DNA of 6,434 nt from UBA987 sp047620825. Lineage in GTDB: Bacteria > Bacteroidota > Bacteroidia > NS11-12g > UBA9320. A model generated the notes under the pieces. That model saw nothing but the letters and a program-made list of their open reading frames with translations, did no database searches and was not told the origin of the DNA. The DNA lies in NCBI GenBank assembly GCA_047620825.1, contig JBLHOC010000168.1, forward strand, positions 1 through 6,434, given 5' to 3'. The number at the start of each line of letters is the position of its first letter. Positions within the stretch are counted from its first letter, which is position 1. Positions 1 through 6,076 of this stretch are shown here, piece by piece. Position numbers and translations under genes: made by a program.

Positions 1-329
1 CTGGCGATAATAAATATCTTTTTAGGAGAAATAATGTCAGCCAGTTCAACTGCCAGCATACCTCCAATTGAAGTGCCGACCAGAATAAATGGTTCTGTGG
101 TGTCTATCTGTTTGGATAGTAATGTAGCATAACACTTCATAGAAGCGCCTTCTTCTGGAACTGAATATTCGATGTGTTTGATACGGTAGTTGGAGTCAAA
201 TTGCATTCTGTCAAACAAATGATATGTACTTCCTAATCCAGGTAAAAAGTAAACCGTTGTAGCTTGAGTTTGGCTAAAAACCGACAGGCTAGAAAGGCAT
301 AAGGCAGATAAATAAATAAGATGTTTCAT
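1..329 (-). CDS. Exported alpha/beta hydrolase, N-terminal part (cut by window edge)
   Basis: This gene starts at the ATG read from 329 and stays open for 109 codons to the window edge, so the C-terminal part is missing. Residues 1 to about 20 form a typical Sec signal peptide (MKHLIYLSALCLSSLSVFSQ) with likely cleavage near FSQ, so the product should enter the periplasm or be secreted. The mature part has an FLPGLGS oxyanion-type loop (residues 28-34). It then has an LVGTSIGG nucleophile elbow (residues 83-90) matching G-x-S-x-G, with Ser87 as the predicted nucleophile. These are hallmarks of the alpha/beta hydrolase fold (esterases, lipases, thioesterases). The catalytic acid and His should lie beyond base 1, and the substrate cannot be told. 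It lies 71 bases downstream of the sulfatase stop on the same strand, so cotranscription is possible. A perfect inverted repeat covers its start codon. No good ribosome binding site is visible. Confidence 0.85.
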   Translation of the reverse strand, partial: MKHLIYLSALCLSSLSVFSQTQATTVYFLPGLGSTYHLFDRMQFDSNYRIKHIEYSVPEEGASMKCYATLLSKQIDTTEPFILVGTSIGGMLAVELADIISPKKIFIIA

Positions 330-350
330 GTTACGGTTTAAGCATGAAAC
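323..350 (-). promoter_or_regulatory. Perfect 8-bp inverted repeat over the hydrolase start codon
   Basis: GTTTCATG at 323-330 and CATGAAAC at 343-350 are exact reverse complements separated by 12 bases. The start codon of the hydrolase (327-329 read on the minus strand) lies inside one arm. In the minus-strand transcript the arms could pair and hide the AUG, or in DNA they could be a protein-binding operator. Only the sequence symmetry is seen; a regulatory role is inferred. Confidence 0.4.
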
Positions 351-400
351 GCTGTGCAACCGGTTTTGTTACAACTTTTAACTTCAGTTCATTTTAAGTT

Positions 401-1714
401 TTATTGTCTGATGCTTGCTGCTTCAGCCATAAGATCGGTCAGCGCAGTTTGATCGGCTGTACTCATTTTATTGATTAAATTTTCTAATTCGTATGGATCT
501 TTTTCAAGATTATATAACCTTCGATTACCGCTGTCAAACTCAATAAGTTTATAGCTTTTGTTCCTAATGGTATAGCCAGACTTATTGGCATTTGTATTGA
601 GTACTTCTGAGTAATTGTACGCTCTATCTGTTGCACGCGAATTATCAAGTAGTCCAGCTATGCTATAGCTATCCTCATAAGTCGTTTTTGTATCTCCACA
701 AAGTTCTGCAATAGTGGCGAACAAGTCGACCGAGCCAACAAGTGCTGATTCTCGTTCATTCATACGCGTAACACCGGTTCCTGAAACGATTAGTGGCGTG
801 TGAATACCTCCCTCATACAAACTGCCCTTTGCCTGGGTTGATACATAAGGTGCCTGTATAACTTGACCGTGACTGCCATTGTCCCCAATAAAAATAATTA
901 CAGTGTTCTCCAGTTCATTTGCTGGAATTTGATCTAACAAACGACCGATTTCAAAGTCTAAACTCTCCATCATAGCCATAAAATAGGGTAGTGGATTCGC
1001 ATCGATACTTGCTTGGTCTGTAGGTAAATTCCCCTGTGAGTGCATAGAGTCAGGTGGCAGATGAAAAGGTGTATGTGGCGCTGTATAAGCCAACCAGCAA
1101 AACCAAGGCTTGTCCTGTTCATTTATCCAGTCAATCGCTAAATTGGTAAACTTTGTAGTAACATATTCATCGGAGGTATTTGTTTGGCCATTCTCGGTGA
1201 AGGACCATGAATTATAATCACTAACAGCGCCGCCCAATAACCCGGCATAATAACCTACGCCCATTTGTGTAGGTCGTTGTGGTTCTTTTTTTGATAAATG
1301 CCATTTGCCTATTATGGAATGACTATAGTCATTACCAAGTGCACCAATATGTGCATGCAAGGTTTTTTCGTCTGCCGGTATTGTACCTGCATCATCAACA
1401 TTCAAAACACCAGTACGGTATCCGTATCTACCGGTTAGCATCGACGCACGGGTCGGGGAACAAATGGGGTATGTCCAGAAGTTATCGAACGTGACACCAT
1501 TGTCAATCATTTTTTGAAGATTTGGCATATTGGGTTTTGTCGCACCAATGGAGTAACCCGGACTTGCATCTATGCTCATGTCGTCCGCAATGATTAAGAG
1601 CACATTGGGGCTTGATGATATCGGTGGAATCCATTGACCATCAACAATATCATCTTTGCAGCCTACTAATAAAACTACAAGTAGTAACCCAATGTAAGAA
1701 TTAGAATATTTCAT
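401..1714 (-). CDS. Lipoprotein sulfatase (formylglycine-dependent, arylsulfatase type)
   Basis: This enzyme hydrolyses sulfate esters and is probably anchored in the outer envelope. I choose the ATG at 1714 (437 aa). The frame is open up to a TTG at 1735, but that start would overlap the upstream gene and put seven extra residues before the signal peptide. Residues 1-19 form a lipoprotein signal peptide with lipobox LVGC (Cys19), followed by KDD, which resembles the K-(D/E)2 surface-export signal of Bacteroidota. The sulfatase motifs are all present: IIADD with metal ligands Asp44-Asp45; CSPTR (85-89), where Cys85 is the residue converted to formylglycine; GKWH with Lys137 and His139; His214 in TAPHTP; Asp278-Asn279 in GDNG; Lys296 in KGSLYEGG; and the C-terminal LYNLEKDPYELENL. 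Length is normal for the family and no key residue is missing. It needs a formylglycine-generating or anaerobic maturase encoded elsewhere. It starts 13 bases after the YwbE stop, so it is probably in the same operon. The substrate is unknown. Confidence 0.93.
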   Translation of the reverse strand: MKYSNSYIGLLLVVLLVGCKDDIVDGQWIPPISSSPNVLLIIADDMSIDASPGYSIGATKPNMPNLQKMIDNGVTFDNFWTYPICSPTRASMLTGRYGYRTGVLNVDDAGTIPADEKTLHAHIGALGNDYSHSIIGKWHLSKKEPQRPTQMGVGYYAGLLGGAVSDYNSWSFTENGQTNTSDEYVTTKFTNLAIDWINEQDKPWFCWLAYTAPHTPFHLPPDSMHSQGNLPTDQASIDANPLPYFMAMMESLDFEIGRLLDQIPANELENTVIIFIGDNGSHGQVIQAPYVSTQAKGSLYEGGIHTPLIVSGTGVTRMNERESALVGSVDLFATIAELCGDTKTTYEDSYSIAGLLDNSRATDRAYNYSEVLNTNANKSGYTIRNKSYKLIEFDSGNRRLYNLEKDPYELENLINKMSTADQTALTDLMAEAASIRQ

Positions 1715-1727
1715 GTATTTAATCTTG

Positions 1728-1946
1728 TTAATCAATATCAGCTAAGGGTTCTGCCAAAACTCGTTTCACACGTCCGACTTCCCCAGTTTCTAGTAACACC
1801 TTAATGCCATGCGGATGGTTGGAAGACTTGGTTAAAATACGTTCTACAAAACCATCAGTAAGCACACCAGAACGCTGGTTGTGCTTTTCCACGACTTCTA
1901 CTTCGCTTCCAATTTCTATGTTTTTCCTAATTGTCCCGTCTGTCAT
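1728..1946 (-). CDS. ywbE: YwbE-family small protein (DUF2196)
   Basis: The last 72 codons of a longer open frame match the whole YwbE/DUF2196 family, a small cytoplasmic protein of about 60-70 aa and unknown function. I recognise it from R-K-x-I near the start, VEVVEKHNQRSG, ILTKSSNHPHGIKV and the ending ETGEVGRVKRVL. Members of this family normally begin at MTDG or MNG, which is the internal ATG at 1946 here. That ATG is preceded directly by the purine-rich AAGGAAGAA, a usable ribosome binding site. An independent start at 1946 is therefore likely, although the frame continues upstream into the secreted-protein sequence with no stop. The stop at 1728 lies 13 bases before the sulfatase ATG, which suggests translational or transcriptional coupling. 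The family assignment rests on remembered consensus and should be confirmed with a profile search. Confidence 0.75.
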   Translation of the reverse strand: MTDGTIRKNIEIGSEVEVVEKHNQRSGVLTDGFVERILTKSSNHPHGIKVLLETGEVGRVKRVLAEPLADID

Positions 1947-2659
1947 TTCTTCCTTGTCTTTCTGCCAACGAATAAAGCGAAAAATGATTTCATCTATGTT
2001 CTTTGAGTTTAGTGATCCAAAATAGTTGTGTCTAACAAACAAGTCCGGATACTGCTGAAGCAAACAGTAAATAGGTAAAGTCGTATCCAAATACATTGAG
2101 TTAGACAGATCATAGTTCCCTGATATTCCATGCCAGACTGTGTCGTTGTTGTCATAAACAATCATACAGCTAAATGTCGCTCCAATGCCGTCACACATAA
2201 AATCGATCTCATTGGATGTTGGTAATACTTCTGGTTCCAATATTGCAATTGTATCCCCGTCGATTTTGAATGGATATTGGTGAAAGTCTAAGTTTTTTTT
2301 ATAACTCGTTACTAGCGATTTTGCGATCTTAGGCGTAATACGTATTTCAAATTGCCTGACTTTCGTCATTGAATCATAATACTGAACTGCTTCTATAGTG
2401 TTCTCGTCGATGGGAATCGTATCATTTAATAGAAACGGACACCCATAATAAAACAGGGTGCATTTGTTGTTGGGTTGATTAATTTCAACTCTGTTATCAT
2501 ATGTGTAATGAACTCCAATTGAGTCAGTATGCTGAATTATTTCACCCTGATATGAGTACAACCACCCCAACTGTTTCTCAATTTGAAAGATTTAATGTTT
2601 TGGGCGAAGATTGAACTGCTTCCAATGACTATGGCAATGATGGATACTAATACTCTCAT
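1728..2659 (-). pseudogene. Secreted protein of unknown family, frameshifted after its signal peptide and fused in frame to YwbE
   Basis: A good start lies at the ATG read from 2659. It encodes MRVLVSIIAIVIGSSSIFAQ, a clear signal peptide with an FAQ cleavage site. That frame closes after 40 codons (stop at 2537-2539). The long open frame lies in another frame: it opens after a stop at 2592-2594, its first usual start codon is a TTG at 2570, and it has no signal peptide. Joining the two needs one missing base between about 2537 and 2591. One extra G in the GGGG run (2565-2568 on the minus strand) would give ...RNSWGWLYSYQGE.... The body, about 200 residues, is not recognised. It has five Cys and many aromatic residues (GWLYSYQGE, CTLFYYGC, YCLLQQYPDLF), which suits an exported protein. 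There is no stop before the YwbE start at 1946. In the signal-peptide frame a TGA overlaps that ATG as ATGA, so the original gene may have ended there. It could be a real pseudogene, a sequencing error or a switchable gene. Confidence 0.55.
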
Positions 2660-2708
2660 ATGTATTAGACCTTTTAAATTGATATTACGTTGTCTACGCT
2701 TTTTTCTT

Positions 2709-2726
2709 AAGGGGTTACCACCCCTT
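2709..2726. repeat. Short hairpin upstream of the secreted-protein gene
   Basis: AAGGGGT (2709-2715) and ACCCCTT (2720-2726) are exact reverse complements with a TACC loop. It sits 50 bases upstream of the ATG at 2659 on the minus strand. No U-run follows on either strand, so it is not a standard terminator. It could affect the 5' leader of the minus-strand transcript, or be the outer edge of the structured element that follows. Confidence 0.4.
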
Positions 2727-2805
2727 TAACCTGGTTTTACTTTTTGGGACCAAAAAGTAAACAAAAATTCTTCAAAGAAATATGCTATCCACCCGCTCTG
2801 GTTAA

Positions 2806-2878
2806 GGCATGTAAAATCTAATAAAAGATTTCAGACTACGACTGAAAATGCAAGCACTTTTATTGATTTTCTAATGCC
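2806..2878. repeat. Long imperfect stem-loop
   Basis: The paired segments are GGCAT (2806-2810) with ATGCC (2874-2878), AAAATC (2813-2818) with GATTTT (2865-2870), AATAAAAG (2820-2827) with CTTTTATT (2857-2864), and an inner hairpin TTTCAG (2829-2834) with CTGAAA (2842-2847). About 25 pairs are interrupted only by a small internal loop, one bulge and a short inner junction. It is part of the larger structured element and could fold as RNA from either strand. Confidence 0.55.
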
Positions 2879-2901
2879 TCATGCATTCACCCCTTCGCCG
2901 G

Positions 2902-3057
2902 CCCGCATTTCTGCGGTTCCATTCCTCGCTTCGCATTGTCGCTTAATCCTGCACGATTCAATCCGACCTTTGAAGTTTTCTGTAGAAATCGAGAAAGGTT
3001 TTTGTGCGGTGGGCTTGCGTTAAGCAGTCAGGAAAGCGCAGCGGCTTTGAATGCGGG
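2902..3057. repeat. Concentric inverted repeats around about 2981
   Basis: Five arm pairs share nearly one centre: CCCGCATT (2902-2909) with AATGCGGG (3050-3057), GCTTAA (2941-2946) with TTAAGC (3020-3025), GCAC (2951-2954) with GTGC (3004-3007), ACCTTT (2966-2971) with AAAGGT (2994-2999), and TTTC (2977-2980) with GAAA (2985-2988). A local hairpin, CCGCA-TTTC-TGCGG (2903-2916), competes with the outer arm. The shared centre suggests one decayed long palindrome or a conserved RNA fold, not chance matches. Confidence 0.5.
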
Positions 3058-3228
3058 AAGAAAAAGATGCTCGTAGAGTTCAAAGAAAAATTCAGAAGTC
3101 TTGACTTTTTTTGTTTCGTTTTTTTATCAAGAAAAAAATGAAAATCGCTATAGGCTGATAAGCCTAAACACAGACCAAATGTAAAATGTAAAATTGAAAA
3201 GTACCTTTAGATATGAGCATTAAGGAAT

Positions 3229-3249
3229 GATGACGTTTAAAACGACATC
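3229..3249 (-). terminator. Imperfect palindrome at the lepA stop (weak terminator candidate)
   Basis: GATG-A-CGTTT (3229-3238) pairs with AAACG-A-CATC (3240-3249) around A3239, with a single A-A mismatch. It overlaps the lepA stop codon. The minus-strand transcript continues without a strong U-run and the loop would be very tight, so intrinsic termination is uncertain. It may mark the mRNA 3' end or be a protein-binding palindrome. Confidence 0.25.
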
Positions 3250-5038
3250 AATCATTAATCTTCAACACCGCCATAAACGCAGACTGCGGTATTTCAACAT
3301 TACCCACCTGACGCATACGTTTTTTACCCTTTTTCTGTTTTTCTAAGAGTTTACGTTTACGTGAAATATCACCACCGTAACACTTTGCCGTTACGTCTTT
3401 ACGCATCGCTTTGATGGTTTCTCTAGAGATTATCTTACTGCCAATACCTGCTTGGATGGCAATTTCAAATTGCTGCTTAGGAATAAGCTCTTTAAGCTTT
3501 AAGCAGATTTTCTTACCATATTCATGTGCCTTGTCGCGGTGAATAATGGCGGACAATGCATCTACTGGTTTAGCGTTGAGTAAAATGTCAAGCTTGATCA
3601 GTTGTGATTGACGGTACCCAATTGGGTGGTAGTCGAAACTAGCGTACCCACGTGATATAGATTTTAATTTGTCATAAAAGTCGAACACCACTTCTGCCAT
3701 TGGCATTTCAAAGGTTAACTCAACTCGACTTGTTGTGAGATACACCTGATTTTTTAGATGACCACGTTTTTCTAAACACAATCCCATGATGGCTCCCACA
3801 TAATCACCTGCGGTAATGATTTGTGCATTGATATAAGGCTCTTCCACGTAGTCTAAATGACTGCCTTCTGGAAGATCTGTAGGGTTGTTTACAATATTCT
3901 GCTCACCTTTTTTATTAAAGGCATGGTAGGATACGTTTGGAACTGTTGTGATAACGGTCATCCCGAATTCACGCTCCAATCGCTCCTGGATAATCTCCAT
4001 ATGAAGCATGCCCAAGAAACCACATCGGAAACCAAAACCCAATGCTGCCGATGATTCAGGTTCAAATACCAACGACGCATCGTTGAGTTGAAGCTTCCCC
4101 ATCGCATCCCTTAATTCTTCGAAGTCTTCTGTGTCAACTGGGTAAATTCCAGCAAAAACCATTGGCTTAACATCCTCAAACCCCATTACGGCAGTCTGTG
4201 TTGGACGATCAACTTTCGTAATCGTATCCCCAACTTTTACTTCTTTCGCTTCTTTAATTCCGGAAATAATATATCCAACATTTCCTGTTTCTACTAGATC
4301 ACGCGGTTCTTGTGATAGCTTTAGAATACCAATTTCATCGGCATGGTATTGTTTACTTGTATTGATAAATTTCACATGATCACCTTTGCGAATTTCACCA
4401 TCAATTACTTTATAGTAAGCGATGATACCGCGGAATGAATTAAAAACGGAATCAAATATCAGTGCTTTTAATGGCGCTGTTGGGTCACCTTGTGGCGGTG
4501 GCACTCTATCTAGGATGGCTTTTAATATGGCCTCTACACCAAGTCCTGTTTTGCCACTGGCAGGGATGATATCATCACGGTCGCATAAGATCAACTCTTC
4601 AATTTGGTCCTTTACTTCCTCAGGCATTGCTCCAGGCAAGTCCATCTTGTTTAAGATTGGGATAATGACCAACCCATGATCCAAAGCCAAATATAAATTG
4701 GAAATGGTTTGTGCTTGAATGCCTTGTGCCGCATCAACAATGAGCAGTGCACCTTCACATGCCGCAATAGACCTAGAAACCTCATATGAAAAATCAACGT
4801 GACCAGGCGTATCAATAAGGTTTAACGTATAGTCAACACCTTCGTACTCATGTTTCATTTGGATGGCGTGAGACTTAATGGTAATACCACGCTCGCGCTC
4901 TAAATCCATGTCATCCAAGACTTGTGCCTTTAAGTCTCTGTCTGAAACCGTTTTGGTTTCCTGCAACAGCCTGTCAGCCAAGGTTGATTTACCGTGGTCG
5001 ATATGGGCTATGATGCAAAAGTTTCGGATGTTTTTCAT
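3248..5038 (-). CDS. lepA: Elongation factor 4 (LepA), ribosome-associated translational GTPase
   Basis: LepA/EF4 is a cytoplasmic GTPase that binds the ribosome and affects translation initiation and elongation under stress. The gene is complete at 596 aa, the normal length, with an ATG at 5038. The GTPase domain has the P-loop AHIDHGKST (11-19), switch I around DLERERGITI (45-54), DTPGH (76-80) with catalytic His80, NKMD (130-133) and SGK (161-163). Domain II follows at about 190-270, then two EF-G-like domains, then the LepA-specific C-terminal domain with KCYGGDISRKRKLLEKQKKGKKR, which is diagnostic of LepA against EF-G and TypA. The ending VEIPQSAFMAVLK is also typical. A -7-like TATCTTTG lies only 7 bases before the start codon, so the mRNA may be leaderless or have a very short leader. 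It is divergent from the methyltransferase gene, and nothing about it looks unusual. Confidence 0.98.
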   Translation of the reverse strand: MKNIRNFCIIAHIDHGKSTLADRLLQETKTVSDRDLKAQVLDDMDLERERGITIKSHAIQMKHEYEGVDYTLNLIDTPGHVDFSYEVSRSIAACEGALLIVDAAQGIQAQTISNLYLALDHGLVIIPILNKMDLPGAMPEEVKDQIEELILCDRDDIIPASGKTGLGVEAILKAILDRVPPPQGDPTAPLKALIFDSVFNSFRGIIAYYKVIDGEIRKGDHVKFINTSKQYHADEIGILKLSQEPRDLVETGNVGYIISGIKEAKEVKVGDTITKVDRPTQTAVMGFEDVKPMVFAGIYPVDTEDFEELRDAMGKLQLNDASLVFEPESSAALGFGFRCGFLGMLHMEIIQERLEREFGMTVITTVPNVSYHAFNKKGEQNIVNNPTDLPEGSHLDYVEEPYINAQIITAGDYVGAIMGLCLEKRGHLKNQVYLTTSRVELTFEMPMAEVVFDFYDKLKSISRGYASFDYHPIGYRQSQLIKLDILLNAKPVDALSAIIHRDKAHEYGKKICLKLKELIPKQQFEIAIQAGIGSKIISRETIKAMRKDVTAKCYGGDISRKRKLLEKQKKGKKRMRQVGNVEIPQSAFMAVLKIND

Positions 5039-5045
5039 GCGGCGG

Positions 5046-5053
5046 CAAAGATA
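5046..5053 (-). promoter_or_regulatory. Bacteroidota -7 box for lepA
   Basis: On the minus strand TATCTTTG matches TAnnTTTG, the -7 element read by the Bacteroidota primary sigma factor. It ends 7 bases before the lepA ATG, which would put the transcription start at or very near the start codon. No convincing -33 TTG is seen at the usual distance. Confidence 0.5.
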
Positions 5054-5115
5054 TTATTTAAGTTGAAGTTGGTATACTATCTATTTGGGAATAATATTTT
5101 ATCGTGACAACTTTT

Positions 5116-5150
5116 TTGTATCCAATGCAAAAATATAATCACTAAAATTG
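5116..5150 (+). promoter_or_regulatory. Candidate promoter of the methyltransferase gene
   Basis: TAAAATTG (5143-5150) matches TAnnTTTG at all but one position and ends four bases before the ATG at 5155. A TTG at 5116-5118 could be the -33 element, although the 24-base spacing is slightly long. As with lepA, a very short leader is implied. Confidence 0.35.
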
Positions 5151-5154
5151 CAGC

Positions 5155-5946
5155 ATGTATGAATTCCACGGGGATATGCAGCGATATCACGACATGACAC
5201 GTAAGGTAACAGAGCAATTTGTTATCCCGTTTGTGTCTCAATCGTTGGATATGTCCAAGTCTTTAAACGTATTGGAAATTGGAAGTGGAGAAGCTGGTGT
5301 GCTCAGTGCTTTTACGAAAAGCGGGCATCACTGTGTTGGAATAGAATTGAGTCCAGAGAGTGTTATACGCGCAGAAAACTTAATGAAAGATGAAGTTGCT
5401 TCAGGAGCCATTAGGTTTGTAGCGGAGAATATTTACGACATCAATCCTGAAGATTTTCAACCTAAATTCGACTTGATTATTCTGAAAGATGTGATTGAAC
5501 ACATCCATGATCAAGAAAAGATTATGGTTCGTCTCAAGGCATTTTTGGCTCCAGGTGGTGTAATCTTTTTTGGATTCCCACCTTGGTATATGCCTTATGG
5601 TGGACATCAACAAGGGGCAAAGTCTAAATTTGGAAGTAAATTACCCTTCTACCATATCTTGCCAACCTTTCTATATAAATGGATGCTCAAACTTTTTGGA
5701 GAGTCTGAACACATGATAGAAGGATTGCTAGAAATAAAGGAGACTGGTATTTCCATTGAACGATTTGAACGCATTACGAAATCAGCGGGGTTCAAGATCG
5801 ACCAATCTACATTTTATCTGTTCAACCCAATCTACAAATACAAGTTTGGTGTAAAACCCAGAAAGCAACTAGGTCTCATTAACTATATACCATTTCTTAG
5901 AAATTTTGTAACTACCTGTGCTTATTATACGGTTAGGGTAAAGTAG
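5155..5946 (+). CDS. Class I SAM-dependent methyltransferase
   Basis: The 263-aa protein starts at the ATG at 5155. No better upstream start exists, and a -7-like box lies right before it. It has a Rossmann-type methyltransferase domain: motif I LEIGSGEAG (40-48) binds S-adenosylmethionine; the acidic Glu64 in VGIELS would hold the ribose; FDLIILKDVIEHI (105-117) is the motif IV/post-IV segment typical of the Methyltransf_11/23 group; and LAPGGVIFFGFPPW (131-144) is the strand after the PGG turn. The insert PPWYMPYGGHQQ (142-153) and the following LPFYHILP are features I associate with a Bacteroidota subgroup of unassigned substrate. There is no signal peptide, so it should be cytoplasmic. 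The C-terminal 90 residues are hydrophobic and basic (YLFNPIYKYKFG, NYIPFLRNFV) and could touch the membrane or the substrate. The acceptor may be a small molecule, lipid or glycan; the sequence does not say. Confidence 0.88.
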   Translation: MYEFHGDMQRYHDMTRKVTEQFVIPFVSQSLDMSKSLNVLEIGSGEAGVLSAFTKSGHHCVGIELSPESVIRAENLMKDEVASGAIRFVAENIYDINPEDFQPKFDLIILKDVIEHIHDQEKIMVRLKAFLAPGGVIFFGFPPWYMPYGGHQQGAKSKFGSKLPFYHILPTFLYKWMLKLFGESEHMIEGLLEIKETGISIERFERITKSAGFKIDQSTFYLFNPIYKYKFGVKPRKQLGLINYIPFLRNFVTTCAYYTVRVK

Positions 5947-5948
5947 GT

Positions 5949-5971
5949 TGTTGGGACTGGGCTGTTGGGAC
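5949..5971. repeat. Short direct repeat after the methyltransferase stop
   Basis: TGTTGGGAC occurs at 5949-5957 and again at 5963-5971, with a 14-base period. It begins three bases after the TAG stop. It is too short to interpret alone but adds to the repeat-rich character of the whole 3' flank. Confidence 0.4.
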
Positions 5972-6004
5972 GCTTCGCTTTTGGCGTTTTAGGTAATTCA
6001 GTCT

Positions 6005-6029
6005 ATGCATGGCAATCCTGCATTTTTTT
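6005..6029 (+). terminator. Likely intrinsic terminator of the methyltransferase gene
   Basis: ATGCA (6005-6009), a bulged T and GG (6011-6012) pair with CC (6017-6018) and TGCAT (6019-6023) around a CAAT loop. Seven T residues (6023-6029) follow directly. It lies 58 bases after the stop codon in the right orientation for the methyltransferase mRNA. The stem is short (7 pairs with a bulge), so its strength is uncertain. Confidence 0.5.
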
Positions 6030-6030
6030 A

Positions 6031-6076
6031 GTCTATTCTCTTTTTACTAATCTCTCACCACATAAGCCGCTCTAAT
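6031..6076. repeat. Decayed partial copy of the satellite unit
   Basis: GTCTATTCTCT, a T-rich stretch, CTCTCA and then CTAAT leading into GCCTG follow the same order as the second half of the satellite units downstream (GTCTATTATCTCT, CTCTCAT, CTAAT). It is shorter and diverged. It looks like the oldest, eroded left edge of the array. Confidence 0.4.

Larger units (their letters stand above)
2736..3138. repeat. Structured intergenic element with nested inverted repeats (possible dispersed repeat)
   Basis: These roughly 400 gene-free bases are built from inverted repeats. The left edge is TTTACTTTTTG (2736-2746) pairing with CAAAAAGTAAA (2751-2761). Next is a long imperfect stem at 2806-2878, then concentric arms at 2902-3057. 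The right edge has TCTTGA (3099-3104) facing TCAAGA (3127-3132), and T7 (3119-3125) facing A7 (3132-3138). TTCAAAGAAA occurs as a direct repeat near both ends (2771-2780 and 3079-3088). The middle, about 2885-3060, is more GC-rich than the flanks. I see no open frame of note. From memory, similar CTTTTTGG...CCAAAAAGTAA and TCTTGAC-TTTTT edges recur between genes in Bacteroidota, so a dispersed non-coding repeat or non-autonomous mobile element is the best guess. No transposase or clear target-site duplication is visible. Confidence 0.5.

Noticed and set aside
358..365. AACCGGTT palindrome between sulfatase and hydrolase
   Set aside because: An 8-bp palindrome is expected by chance at this scale and has no supporting context.
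1279..1494. Plus-strand open frame inside the sulfatase
   Set aside because: It lies antisense to the catalytic CSPTR region and its composition looks like a shadow of the real gene. The plus-strand frame at 1804-2025 is likewise a shadow of the YwbE/secreted-protein frame.
1715..1735. TTG start for the sulfatase at 1735
   Set aside because: It would overlap the YwbE stop and add seven residues before a normal lipoprotein signal peptide. The ATG at 1714 gives the lipobox at Cys19, the usual distance.
2736..3138. Complete insertion sequence
   Set aside because: No transposase frame is present and there is no clear target-site duplication. At most it is a non-autonomous or dispersed element.
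2660..3247. tRNA or known riboswitch in the long gene-free region
   Set aside because: I saw no cloverleaf with a TTC-type arm and no recognisable riboswitch core. The structure present is better described as nested inverted repeats.
4878..5066. Plus-strand open frame over the lepA start
   Set aside because: It is antisense to the highly conserved lepA GTPase domain and has no recognisable domain. The same reasoning removes the plus-strand frames at 3857-4054 and 4422-4679.
5401..5613. Minus-strand open frame inside the methyltransferase
   Set aside because: It is antisense to the conserved methyltransferase core and has no recognisable features.
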